Positions 37,301-46,049 of a stretch of DNA of 64,000 bases are shown here, one piece after another. The position numbers were made by a program, and so were the translations under genes. Source of the stretch: Trileptium ribeirensis. Its lineage: Eukaryota > Nematoda > Enoplea > Enoplida > Thoracostomopsidae. Position 1 is the stretch's first letter. Each line of letters begins with the position of its first letter. The stretch covers positions 16,518-80,517 of the forward strand of contig JASANE010020161.1 of NCBI GenBank assembly GCA_030248225.1. Direction: 5' to 3'. The notes under the pieces are model-generated. The model had not been told where the DNA came from. It was given only the letters and a program-made list of their open reading frames with translations, and did no database searches.

Positions 37301-38397
37301 ATATACTCTCTTAAAATTTGTATTAAGTTACAATCTTACAAATATTGTATGACACGGTTTTGTTACAATATGCCGAAAAAATCACACAAATATGTAAATT
37401 TGTATGGCGAAAAAAATCATACATTAACGTATGATTATTAACACTTTATTTGCATGAAATTGCACGTAAAATGTATTTATTTCTACACATTATTTTGTAT
37501 AAAATTACATTTGTCATATGTGTGATGTCAAATGTCATATGCGATGTTTCGTACATCATGCGGCATATTTCATGCTATTAAGTGATAAATTTCACTATTT
37601 TTCCTACAAACGAATGAGAAAATTCAGACAAAAGACAAAACCGCTTCATCAACTTTCATACAAACTTGTTTTGATATTAATACATCACCAATGTATGAAC
37701 TGTCGCACTTATAATTTGTATGCAAGCCAGACCACATATATAATGTATGACACTGTACACATATGAGCTATAATACTATTTTAAGAGTGGTTTTCCACTT
37801 GTGCCTTTTACTGTATTTGGTAGTGTCCGAGCTATGAGTGCGGCGCAGACGGTTCAAAACAAGTCCCATTCGTTTCTGAAACTCATATTGTGACGGTTAA
37901 TATATTTGCTTGTAAAATGCAATCTGTTCGAGTATATATATGCTTCCTGCAAAACGCTATTATGCAAGCTACTTTGTTTTATTTTACAAAAATGTTATAT
38001 TTTTGCGAATTTAGTGTGCTAAAGTCTTTACATATTTGTCTTTCAAACAACGTTAAAAGTAAAGTTTAATTTTTACGGCAGTCGTGGTAGGAATCGACAT
38101 GTTTTAAGAGCTTGTATTCTGAACGAAATACACCACAAACCTTTAAAATTTCTTTCAGTTGGGCCGAAATGTGTATGTTCTTGTAATGATACCGGCTTTC
38201 TAAACAACCCAGTCCTTAAACATATTATGTACGAGATGAGATATCGCGGCCTGCAGCGCATCGCATTTGTAACTTGATATATAATGCCGATATCCCATTT
38301 AGGCATATCATAACCTTTTATTTGTTTTTACCGCTAATTTTTATAGATTGAACGATTGTTTCAAATCCTGGAAGTCGGTGCCAACAGCAACTGTTGA
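16190..38397 (+). CDS. divergent SKP1-like protein, six recognised exons
   Basis: The joined exons encode a protein resembling SKP1, the adaptor that links an F-box protein to cullin-1 in SCF ubiquitin ligases in cytoplasm and nucleus. Order: first beta strands and helix of the BTB/POZ fold (KTYNIVTGDN...LYEIEE...ASPVLRDHY), a Ser-rich insertion, an IPF/helix segment, a D-E-x-F-L-x-L motif as in SKP1 DxEFLxxD, then the C-terminal F-box-binding helices with ISGQSTEKVREI in place of IKGKTPEEIRKT, and ADKAAIE in place of EEEAAIR. About 204 residues without the start exon, against about 160 for SKP1; most of the excess is the Ser-rich insertion. All exons are open and all phases agree (0/1, 1/0, then 0/0). 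Introns run from 1.5 to 8 kb. Residue conservation is low, so it may be a lineage-specific paralogue. Start exon unresolved. Confidence 0.75.
17829..17980 (+). CDS. SKP1-like exon B: Ser-rich insertion and IPF segment
   Basis: Acceptor ATCATATTCCAG, donor GTAAGC. The two leading bases complete the split codon from exon A. The first ~28 codons are rich in Ser, Asn and Thr and replace the acidic loop of SKP1. The end (HIPFTM ... SAVMEK) stands where SKP1 has PVPLPNV ... ILKKV. Confidence 0.7.
18318..18475. repeat. MITE-like inverted repeat
   Basis: It starts GGCTGTGTGAACACTGCG and has ATCCGATC/GATCCGAA and CGCATCGGAT-type motifs in opposite orientation on either side of a CACGTGTATTTTATACACAATGTG centre. 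It ends near TCGCATGAACTAGTG. Terminal repeats are imperfect and no clean TSD is seen. Confidence 0.4.
18500..20090. other. intronic stretch without features
   Basis: Part of the SKP1-like intron between exons B and C. No TE boundary or additional exon could be supported. Confidence 0.35.
20102..20158 (+). CDS. SKP1-like exon C: short linker exon
   Basis: Acceptor CATCCTTTTTAGCAG (a tandem AG, so a 3-base-longer form starting at 20,099 is possible) and a weak donor, GTTTGA. 19 codons in phase 0 (VYECIKESND...) take the place of SKP1 VIQWCTHHKDD. It is small, but position and phase fit both neighbours. Confidence 0.55.
20990..21250. repeat. GC-rich block, possible dispersed repeat copy
   Basis: A GC-rich island beginning GGGAGGGGGGC with CTCCGGAGG and CCCCGGGA palindromes, open by chance on both strands. 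It resembles the GC-rich repeat at 6,787 in style (CTCCGGAGG, GGGG runs, a terminal GCATGTATG) but I cannot align it convincingly. Confidence 0.3.
21911..22377. mobile_element. GC-rich foldback element with nested inverted repeats
   Basis: Terminal inverted repeats of about 80 bp: left GACACTTCCCTGCAGTCACA... and right (complement) GACACTTCCCTGCACTCGAT..., both followed inward by TGATAC(T/G)GGCGTTTTCGGC. Inside, modules of C-run, CAATTTCTGG, G-run alternate orientation. Two 30-bp segments (22,080-22,110 and 22,224-22,253; GGTTTA(T/C)AAACAG...GATAAACCGACC) are complementary to each other. G and C homopolymers up to about 12 occur. No coding capacity. Confidence 0.7.
22790..22836. mobile_element. 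solo transposon end of GGGGCGTAGCCAGG type
   Basis: TTCGAAATCCTGGCTACGCCCCTG reads, in complement, CAGGGGCGTAGCCAGGATTTCG, a terminus seen in many invertebrate hAT-like elements. No partner end was found upstream. Confidence 0.4.
22900..24860. other. intronic stretch without features
   Basis: AT-rich sequence. A minus-strand ORF at 23,172-23,510 is hydrophobic from T/A content and has no other support. Confidence 0.35.
24875..25318. mobile_element. MITE with internal direct repeat
   Basis: GGGCGAGTTCACATTATCAAACTTTTTGT at 24,908 is mirrored by ACAAAAAGTTTTAAACTGTTAACACACTTT ending about 25,313. A unit starting CAATATTCTAA and ending CTGTAATTTGTAATT occurs twice, near 24,875 and 25,001. TAA flanks the left end. 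Superfamily uncertain, possibly PIF/Harbinger-like. Confidence 0.5.
26446..26754 (+). CDS. candidate exon inside SKP1-like intron, membrane-protein-like
   Basis: Acceptor CATTTTTACAG and a strong donor, CAT|GTGAGT, delimit an open block of about 102 codons. It has a hydrophobic run (ILLVSLPTLSAY ... YLCVFGYYL) followed by a basic stretch (RKPRNASSRQR). It could splice in phase 0 to a 28-nt block at 27,261-27,288 (CCAG | ... | GTGGGT). No family is recognised. If real it is a nested gene or alternative exon. Confidence 0.25.
27493..27806. mobile_element. non-autonomous hAT element
   Basis: The left end CAGGCACGTGGCCAGGGGG matches imperfectly the complement of the right end, CGGGACTTCTGTTTCAGGGGG. 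The flanks CTTTATAG and CTACATAG match at 6 of 8, consistent with an old 8-bp TSD. The 314-bp element has G-rich ends and an AT-rich middle and no coding sequence. Confidence 0.6.
28108..28206 (+). CDS. SKP1-like exon D: DxxFL motif
   Basis: Acceptor TCATTGTTTAG, donor GTTAGC (weak), phase 0 at both ends, 33 codons. It encodes an acidic start (VDNDEH), then CDETFLDLISLDDRYRMIC, which aligns without gaps to SKP1 WDQEFLKVDQGTLFELIL and runs straight into exon E. The frame stays open beyond the donor as far as TAA at about 28,333, so a retained-intron end is conceivable. Confidence 0.7.
28340..31200. other. intronic stretch, no supported feature
   Basis: AT-rich. The ORF at 29,239-29,487 (+) is preceded by an acceptor-like ATGCAG and looks partly protein-like, but nothing links it to another exon. 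Confidence 0.3.
31238..31432 (+). CDS. small ORF, possible single-pass membrane peptide
   Basis: 64 codons from ATG to TAG with a hydrophilic N-terminal half (MSKAKDDIGRDGNGADAQK) and hydrophobic segments (LILLLLSLF and VAILIFILIQFLLV). No signal for splicing or expression is visible. It lies in an intron of the SKP1-like gene. Such ORFs arise by chance in AT-rich DNA. Confidence 0.2.
   Translation: MSKAKDDIGRDGNGADAQKDTTPLILLLLSLFAEWWKTVAILIFILIQFLLVKYGVWMKSRCNM
32155..32788 (+). repeat. 317-bp recent tandem duplication
   Basis: Copy 1 (32,155-32,471) and copy 2 (32,472-32,788) differ at only a handful of positions (for example GACATATTAG versus GACACATTAG, GAACTTAAT versus GAACCTAAT). Each begins GCGCCAAATGGCGC, a perfect palindrome. 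No reading frame is shared. The hAT element starting at 32,790 abuts the end of copy 2. Confidence 0.9.
32790..33524. mobile_element. hAT element with perfect 8-bp TSD
   Basis: ACATATAC stands immediately outside both ends (32,782-32,789 and 33,525-33,532). Ends are CAGACCAGAGATGAAACTGG and, in complement, CAGACATGGAACTGGGTGAC. A CAG start with an 8-bp TSD defines hAT. The 735 bp contain overlapping ORFs (33,074-33,535 and a shifted frame from 33,324) with no recognisable transposase domain. Probably non-autonomous and fairly young, since the TSD is intact. Confidence 0.8.
34265..34405 (+). CDS. SKP1-like exon E: F-box-binding helices
   Basis: Acceptor TCCATTTTAG, donor GTAAGT, 47 codons in phase 0. 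It encodes VAEDLKIYDLVEIIVEHLAR, aligning with SKP1 [20 protein letters not shown], then SISGQSTEKVREILRVSDD and ITAADKAA, aligning with IKGKTPEEIRKTFNIKND and FTPEEEAA. This is the most SKP1-like part. The invariant NYL is replaced by EDL, a notable loss. Confidence 0.8.
34985..35620 (+). repeat. degenerate tandem array, ~160-bp period
   Basis: A motif like TTGTTTTCGAGG..(A/G)CTGAAA recurs at about 34,988, 35,157, 35,308 and 35,467. Each copy is followed by a TTTGAATGTA-T-TGTGAC(G/A)GA(T/C)GTA segment, and copies 1 and 3 carry GATCCCCTGCGA. Four diverged copies with spacings of 150-170 bp. Array function unknown. Confidence 0.6.
36045..36226. mobile_element. short MITE, 182 bp
   Basis: TAGGGTGCGG at the left and CCGCACCCTA at the right are perfect 10-bp inverted repeats, with CTA directly outside both. 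It could equally be read as GGGTGCGG ends with TA duplication (Tc1/mariner-like). AT-rich and non-coding inside. Confidence 0.7.
36600..37270. other. intronic stretch without features
   Basis: AT-rich, no supported feature. Short simple TATATC repeats lie near 36,900. Confidence 0.35.
37300..37790. mobile_element. AT-rich MITE-like element
   Basis: ACTCTCTTAAAATTTGTATT near 37,306 is mirrored by AATACTATTTTAAGAGTGG ending near 37,792. The interior repeats TTGTATGA and CATACATTA in both orientations and AATTTGTATG twice. The 82-codon ORF inside is not supported as a gene. Confidence 0.45.
38347..38397 (+). CDS. SKP1-like terminal exon F
   Basis: Acceptor TAATTTTTATAG, 16 codons and TGA in phase 0. 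With exon E the junction reads ADKAA|IERLF, matching SKP1 EEEAA|IRRE near its C-terminus. The Trp of the usual ENxW ending is absent and the protein ends SNC. AATAAA at about 38,479 could serve as polyadenylation signal. Confidence 0.6.
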   Translation: MERLFQILEVGANSNC

Positions 38398-38478
38398 TAG
38401 GAAAAACGGTGTTATTTATAGAAAATGTAGTCTATTTTATTACATTACTTAACGTATTGTTGAAAGTTTTTCAATGAA

Positions 38479-38484
38479 AATAAA
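38479..38484 (+). promoter_or_regulatory. possible polyadenylation signal of SKP1-like gene
   Basis: AATAAA about 80 bases after the stop codon of the terminal exon. Such hexamers are common in AT-rich DNA, so the assignment rests on position. Confidence 0.35.
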
Positions 38485-38499
38485 AATTTAATCGTCAGT

Positions 38500-39470
38500 T
38501 TACTACTGACTGAAATTCTTTATTGAGCTACGTAGCGTTTCTGTAGGCACTTAATAACCCGTGATTTACAATATGACTTTAAGTTTGTCTTATGTTATAT
38601 GGTAGTCTTTCATCATTTCCGTCCACCGTACCATATATATAGTACGCCCTGAATCAAACGCAGCGAAATATAATGCGCTACTAAATTTAATGTGACCCCG
38701 GTAACCATCCTATTTTGCAATTCCCGATGTGGAATCCATGCTCATTGTACGGAACTAATGGGATTTTCGATTCGACTCATTGCCAGCACAGACTTACATA
38801 TTTCTAATTACGACAGATCAGTAACATTTCTTAGCATTGAAATAGTATTTGTCTCTTTTCGCGAGCAAATTTAATGTAACTATGACGTTATAATTGGAAC
38901 GGTCCTATTATTGTGGAATTAGTATTCGCGAACAATACCCTTGTTAATTCAAATCCAAGAAAATTATGTTCGTGAACAAAAACTGCATTTTCTTACCGGT
39001 TACAAAATGTTCGGTGATCAAAATTTTTACAAAAAATAAAATAAGATGATCAGTTAGGTTAATTTAAGTTTAGTTGCGCATAATGCTCACTCGGCAAAAA
39101 CACTTCCATTGATTCGTTTATTTAATATTTTTAGCCTAATACAATTTAATAATTTGAACCTAACACAGTGGAAAACTGTAGATAGAATAATACTTGAAAT
39201 ATCATTATTATTTGTATATCAATTATTCGCGATTCGGTGTTCTGTCGAATGTTTAAAACCGAATGTTCGGCGAATTTCACTCTTCGGTAGATCACTAATG
39301 AAAAGCCATTTCAAGTCCAGAATATACTACGACGCCGACGCAGGCAGCTACGTCATTGAGTGCCAGCCAACGCGAATCAGAGAAAATTCCAGCAAAAAGT
39401 CCAGGGAGGTTGATTAGGAAAGATCGGTTTGCAGCTACTTGTGCCATTATCTATCGGCTTAACATAGGCA
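38500..39470. other. no supported gene
   Basis: The ORF at 39,109-39,417 (+) looks protein-like in its second half (SYVIECQPTRIRENSSKKS), without splice support. TTCG(C/T)GAAC and TTCGGTG motifs recur in 38,925-39,290 and may be a repeat. Confidence 0.3.
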
Positions 39471-39479
39471 AATACGGCA

Positions 39480-39549
39480 AGCTATCGGTAAGAATAGTAA
39501 TGACAGTTGAGCTAAGCTATCGGTAAGAATAGTGATGACAGTTGAGCTA
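39480..39549 (+). repeat. 35-bp tandem repeat, two copies
   Basis: AGCTATCGGTAAGAATAGT(A/G)ATGACAG... occurs twice head to tail with one difference. Confidence 0.9.
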
Positions 39550-39989
39550 AAACATATGATTCGAGTCACTGAGTTGAAGACTCAAGAAATGCTTCCAATG
39601 ATTTATTCCGTTGCTCAGATTCTACAGTTGAGTTAGGTTCAAACCCTGGGTACATTGCTACACCCATGCCCTTTTGGCTTCTCCAGTGGAAACAGCGAAT
39701 TAGGCAGATATTGTAAGCTGTGCTCCAGATCGTAGTTATATTGATTATTCGCTCTCGATAGTAGTTGATGAATATGTAGTATAAAAGACCATAATACGTA
39801 AAAGTAATGGTTTACTAAATAGTGGCCGTAGCTGCAACGAAACAAAATATTGAACACTGTGGATTAACAATCACTTGCCATTCACAATACTACCATAAAT
39901 TAATATTGAATATGGATATTGAACACAACGAACGAAACGAAACAATATGCAAATGAGTCAGTCACTTCAATGTACATTGTGTATTCACA

Positions 39990-41873
39990 ACAATTTAGTT
40001 GCAGCGTTTAACCTCCTACAACAACCAGCGGAGTATTTATACGACGTCAATTTCCCGGTATAAGAAGCGAATGCAGCGCGGTATCTGGGATAATAATAAG
40101 ATTAAAGAACTGGTACAAGACAAAGCTGTGTATGTTAATCATTTCGATATTGATCAAAAATGTTTGACTTTGCAAACCTCCCGAGCTGAGAAATGAAGGT
40201 TACATTTATGGCGTCTTTTTAATTCCTTTAATGGTCGAAGATATCTGGTGCATGCAGGTCGACCTCTGTTAGGAAGTACTACGTCCGGGTGCGTCCTGTT
40301 GCATTCAAACGGGTTGATGCATTATTTGCATCAAAAAACGGCGCAACGATGACAAAGATAAAAATTTTACTGCAGCTCAATGATGCAAGCGAACTTCATG
40401 ATTTTAGTTAATAATGAGTGATTTGATGAAGGACGAAGGTGGTATTTGCAGGGCGCCGATGTGGAACTTTCCTTGGTGGAGACGATGATCAGATGTGTGT
40501 TGGAGATATGCGTGAAGTGCTATAAAGATTATTCAATAACCAAAACGTTGAGTGCTCTTCAAAATTTTGTCGGCAGCTGCAAAATCAAGCTGTATCAATC
40601 CAAAAGTTATGGTGTCATGATAATGACAGCTGCGGAACCGTTCGTGGCTCGTGCAGTGCTTGAAATAAGCCCTGGATTGCCACTATTGAATCAGTATTCT
40701 GTAGGGAATCTTTGATTATCGATAATGCAACTACTGTAGTATGTTAATGTATTGATTACTCACAAATAGGGGTGGTTAAAGAAGCGCGTTTGCAATACCT
40801 AGCGAGGTTCAAACTTGAAAGCGGTTTACAGCGGTCGAACAACTGTTGTCCAGATACTGTTGATTGTGAACTGTCGAAAATAAAACACTAAAACACATCT
40901 TTCGTAAAGTAACGCATTTGTCTATTCACAGACGAGCCAAGATTATAAGTCAAATAACCATTAGTCGTTTTCCGTTGAAAGCTGCGTTACCGCCAACTGT
41001 TTGAGAGACGAGTATCACAAGCGTCGCTATGCCAACGATAGTTGCATTTCTTTTCGTTTACCGCTTTGTGCAACGGTAAATCCTTAAGAAGCATGGAAAT
41101 TAGAGGTCAGCAGTATTGCTCCAGATGATACGACACTAAAATTCCGAAATTCACGTGCAGCAACAATAGAAACCAGGATTATAGTGACAATTTAGAACTC
41201 AAGCTGACGGACGTGGAACCGGTTATTTAGTTGCGAATACCAAAATTAAAGATTGTTGATGACTATAAGTTTCAATGGTAAGAATTGGGCAATCGCAACA
41301 AGATCAATATGCACGTGGAGTACTACTGAAGACGATGCAAACCGATTTTGCACTTGATGTCGGCGGCTATAAAATATATGACAAGAAGGAGGACTGTGGT
41401 TCTGAAAACTATAGTGCTGTTATTTACAACACTAAAAGACGTCACAATTGAACGGGACGTTGTTCGAGACAAAGTGACTAATCCTATTTGCACGATGCAA
41501 ATGATTGAAACTATATATTCAGCCTTGCGAACTGTTGCACAATTTTAATGTCATCGAAATAACATGTCAGCAATGTTATTTCAGCTCGATGGAATGAATA
41601 ATAACACTTCGTAGATCGTTGCATGCTGAATAGCGCAACTACAAACACGTAATAACTCCATCGAAATAATAATGTCGGTGAAATGCGTAGAATGATAGCT
41701 ATTGGGTTGTTTTTACAGTGCCCGCGCCTGTAGATCTGCAATATTCGAGAATTTTTCACGATAACTTGAGCTCACATGATATAGTCGTTGTTGAACAGTT
41801 TTTGACCGTGCATGTCCACGAACTTAGAACATTCGAGGATATTAGCATAATTACCCCACCCCTCAAGATATGA
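39990..41873 (+). other. unresolved region with ORF fragments
   Basis: Several open blocks in different + frames, with fewer A/T runs than the flanks. Most notable is 40,452-40,715 after TATTTGCAG, about 87 codons (ADVELSLVETMIRC...), ending TGA. Then 41,719-41,873 after TTGTTTTTACAG, 50 codons ending TGA (PAPVDLQYSRIFHD...). This could be a decayed retroelement or an unrecognised multi-exon gene. No motif identifies either. Confidence 0.3.
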
Positions 41874-42339
41874 AATAGCTACTGCTGCTCTGATTCACAG
41901 CAACTGCTTCTGCAGATCTGCACCACTCCAACATATTCAGCAACATTGTCACAAATTTGAGCGCCACTTGTGGCGGTGTATGCTACAGTTTAGCGAGAGC
42001 TTAACCAATGCGCACACGTCTTAGTGTGATTTAATCTATATCTGTAAATCGTTTATATCTATAAATTGTCACTTTAAATGTCGGATTTTCGGTCGTATAA
42101 AATTTTCACTTTCAGCTAGAGCTGCTACAATTGTTCTTTGTTTTTTTCAGTAATCATTTCCTAGTTATCATTGCTTCACTATTTTCACCCTAATCCGTTT
42201 CCAATTGTCACGTTAAATAACATAACTTTGCGTTAAAACAAGGTCATGCAACTAGATATATTTGGTGCTATTTCTTAGCGCTCAATGACATAAGTTCATA
42301 ACTGTCGTCTGTTCGTCGACTTAGGGGTAAACGGCAGGC

Positions 42340-43690
42340 GGGATGATAGAGTGGTCCTTGCTGGGGGACGTCCTCGTGGGGGTAGACTCCCAAAGACACT
42401 TTCATTTTTGCCAATTTTACCCGAATTGTTACAAATTTTTCCTGTTTTGAATGGTGGAGGGCAGGGAGTAACCGGAATTCCGGTTCCGGCGAAAATCGTG
42501 TTGCGGTTGCGGTTCCGGCAAAGGGCAAAAACCATACCGGAACCGGAATTCCGGTTTAAAAATTTTGTTTGAAATTTTCCACGTTTTTTGCTTCATCCTG
42601 TAATACAAACATATGTAATATATATTATACAATGATCAAGCTCCAATACAACCAAGCAAAAGAAAAGATTAACTAACCAATTTGCCGTGTGAAACGTAGG
42701 TAGGGCACATAATTAGAGCAGGAATTTTTCATAATAACCTGCAGGAGTTTGTTAAATCAACGCCAGGTCGATGCTTGTGGCAGCTATTTTTCACATCCAG
42801 AAGTCTGTGGGATACGTTTGAATTAAACCGGTCCAACTCGGTAACAGAGTATGGCTTACGCAGAAATACTTAGCGTATGCTTGGCTAACAAATTGCGTCA
42901 AGCACCCGCCAGTGCGCTTGTAAACTTGGTAAATCAGTCTAAAGTGAAGTAAACTAACGTTATCTGCAACGCAGCTAGAAACTGCTTTCTTGGCAATGAA
43001 CTGTATTTATTGAAACTGTGGGAGCAGCATCACAGTGTGTCTCATTTATAGCATTCTGATTAGAAAGTTATCATTATGATCTAACTGACGGACACTGTTT
43101 GTCCAACGCTATCCTAAACAGTATCTCTGACCACTGATCAGAAAATTACCTTCTATCTATTATTTTCTCATAGAATCATATAAACCAATAATTTTAAGTT
43201 TCCTACAGAAGAATATGCAACAAACGTATGTGTAGTAAAGGGAGGCGACTGGAGACAGAGCGAAAGTGTGTATTCTACGCTCCGAGCTTTGTAAGCACAT
43301 TCGATTTGACGCAGTATACGCAATGGTGTATAATGGAAGACATTTTTTGCTCTGAATGTCCAAAAACCGACATATTTGATCGATAATTAAACATTATTAG
43401 CTTCCTCAGTCTCTTTAAAGTTTCATAAAGGCAATAATATCATCGCAATACATTAAGTTTAATGTAAAAGTTATTTTTAATGCATTTTAAATCCACTATA
43501 CCTTCATTTCTTCCATCCTCTGTTTTACTATATATAAATTTCGAAGACCAGGTTTCGGTTCCGGATCCGGTTTAAATGAACGGTTCCGGTTGCTGGTTCC
43601 GGTACCGGTAAATTCCGGTTCCGGCTATTCCCTGGTGGAGGGGTGTGTTGCCGGCGCGGGCGGTGGGTAAATATGTCTGGAAGGGTCCGA
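42340..43690. repeat. GC-rich dispersed repeat, copy 2, interrupted
   Basis: GC-rich sequence with GGGGGACGTCCTCGTGGGGG and TTTTTGCCAATTTTACCC at 42,350-42,461 resumes at 43,643 (GTGTTGCCGGCGCGGG). The hAT element at 42,462-43,634 splits it. The TTGCCAATTTT-type core is shared with 50,355-50,590 and 51,144-51,400. Confidence 0.5.
42462..43634. mobile_element. non-autonomous hAT element with CCGGAA-rich ends
   Basis: Perfect 8-bp duplication GTGGAGGG (42,454-42,461 and 43,635-43,642). Ends are CAGGGAGTAACCGG and, in complement, CAGGGAATAGCCGG. Both termini continue as reiterated CCGGAACCGG/GGTTCCGG blocks (about 110 bp left, 80 bp right), potential multi-hairpins. The 1-kb AT-rich interior has no transposase. 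Confidence 0.85.
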
Positions 43691-44008
43691 TACTTAGGGT
43701 GTAGCACCCCTTTCCTCTATGGGAACCTATGCATAAGTTATATCGTTTTGTCGCGTTTTATTTCACGGCGTGCATACATTTTATTTTGTTCCCAGCTGTA
43801 TGTCACGTTTTTAATCGGCATTCCCGGTAGCCATTTCATATATATGGGGTTAAGAGCCGGCAATCGAAAAGTATTATTCACAGTATAGACTGTGCTTCTT
43901 CTGTTTTGCAGCCCTATTGAAAGCTCTATCCCCATTTTTTTGAGTTCACAGGGTTAACAAATACTGCATCATATATGTATATCATTAATTATACAGATTT
44001 CTTTCCAG

Positions 44009-44033
44009 GTATGTCTGTGTTATTTCCGTGTGG
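44009..44033 (+). CDS. candidate 25-nt microexon
   Basis: A strong acceptor, TTTCTTTCCAG, and a strong donor, GTGAGC, enclose 25 bases. Read from phase 0 it leaves in phase 1, exactly what the next candidate exon at 44,539 needs. The join reads VCLCYFRV-V-CDKSL. No family recognised. Confidence 0.3.
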
Positions 44034-44538
44034 GTGAGCTACAGAGATGATATTATCTAATTTGAGTTTTACGATTTTTATAGCGCCACAAAAATGTTAG
44101 ATAACAGCTGAATTTGAATCAATTATAGTCCAGTTATTTAATGGTGTTTGGGATAACTGAATTGCCTTGCTGGGGTGCGATGTGTTTAAAATATGGAACC
44201 CATCAACACACGCCCTGTGGCATGCATTATTATACTTGATATCCACTAGTATGTAGCAATTTTCCAATGTATGTTTGTTGTATATATGTTTGCTTTGGTC
44301 AATTTTCCGTCGTGCAAAAATTGGCTCCCGAATCACAATGTCCATATGTGTTTCCGTTGTAAGTTTGTCCTAGTACGGGCTGTGTTTTTAAGATTATTTA
44401 TTGTTTACATTTGACGGCTGTAACATTGTGTTGTCCTATTGTTAGAACCTTTCTTGCAAATTTGTTGCACAGTCCCATTGCTATTATAATGGTATACTTT
44501 GGAAACCATAGAAGGATTAATATATCAAGAGAATTCAG

Positions 44539-44648
44539 TGTGCGACAAAAGTCTCATATGCGTAGAAACACGTTTTAAGAGTACAGTGAGAGTGGCCACT
44601 GCAACCAGGCACATCGCAAGATTAATAGTCAAGTGGACAGGTGTTCAG
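44539..44648 (+). CDS. candidate internal exon, unknown product
   Basis: Acceptor GAGAATTCAG, donor GTAAGC, 110 bases open in phase 1 to 0. Encodes CDKSLICVETRF followed by a basic, Val/Ala-rich stretch ending KWTGVQ. May continue to 45,414. Codon content and both splice sites favour a real exon. Confidence 0.35.
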
Positions 44649-45413
44649 GTAAGCAAAGCACCTCGGTAAATTTGATATCGTAGCGTGTAGATGAGATACA
44701 TTTTTCTTATCATTCGCTAGAGCAACTATGTATTCCAGGTTACCGTGACGCTCGTGCTGCCGTTTCGGTGTAGGTTCCAAGCAAGGAGGTTCCCAATTAG
44801 AAAATATGTAATGTTTGTTAACAGTTATGACTAAACCTTTAGTCTTGTTTCTCCTTGTAACTTGTTCTGCTGATGTATATATCTACGTTAAATATGCACA
44901 TTAAGATGGACTTAACCAATGTACTGCACTTTTTAATAGATTTTTTAAGAATTCTATGGTTTGAAGCAAACAAATTCTCAATATGACTGTACTTTGATAT
45001 GTAGTAGTGCCTCTGTGTATGTTACTAAATGTAACTTACAAATTTGTGGGCTGGAATTTCTTTTTATTTTATGTCAAAACTATACAGAAATAGTTTATTG
45101 CCGCAGATATGCTGACGCATTTGTATGTTTTGAACGTATCAAGTTTTCTTCACTTAAATGGTGCAGTGAAATAATAATGCTCCACGCCGTTTTCCTTTAG
45201 AATATTCACAGTATATTGCAGTACCTTACACGCAATGCTTCATCGGCAAGTCAGCTAACTGAAGTATCAAAAATATTATAATTGATATTTATTAGCTGTA
45301 TGCTTCCAGAATTCGTGACGAGTGTCACGTAATTAATCTACATGTAGTCTACCGGTTGTCTGTTATATAATAAATGGTTGTTAAAATGTATTTTCTGTCC
45401 GGTTTTTTTGCAG

Positions 45414-45437
45414 GAACACAACATACACGTGCCCTGA
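45414..45437 (+). CDS. candidate terminal exon, seven codons and stop
   Basis: A very good acceptor, CCGGTTTTTTTGCAG, then GAA CAC AAC ATA CAC GTG CCC TGA in phase 0, compatible with the exon at 44,539. The short length makes this speculative. Confidence 0.2.
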   Translation, partial: EHNIHVP

Positions 45438-46049
45438 TTGTAAAAGCATTGTAACACATCAATATGTAAAAAATGCTTGTCGTTTCAGTTAGTATATAAA
45501 CGACAGCAGAATTTATAATGGCTTTTTGAGCAAAGTGACACATTTAACCCTAACCACATATACTGGATTACCCTTACCTGATCCATTTCGGAGCAACCCT
45601 TCCCGGTTCGCGGATGATCACCTTCCGCCGATGGCTGTAGGTTACGAAAAATATGTTCGGTGCACCGCTGTTGACTTATAAAAGCTGTTACTAGCTACCA
45701 GGAAATTCTAAATAGCCAAGACATTGCTGATTTATGAACAATCAAAGCGTTGGGTTAAAGTAAAAATCACCGGTCATAGTGAAATTGTGAAAGTGACATC
45801 ACCAACGGTGCATAGTGAAATTTTGGTCGGTCGGTCATTCCTATGTTTTATTTGTTGTCTGGTGATATGGTCTATTTTTGTCTGCCCGTGGTCGATATAA
45901 CTAGCGAAAATAATTGCTTGGTTTGCTTGACGCACCTGTTATATGCTAGTCTAATGTCATACCCAATAATTTACTATAGTATGAAGGTTTTAAACTTGAT
46001 CAGCCGCTACAATGTTCACAGTATATTTGACGCGGCTAAAGTACATTAA

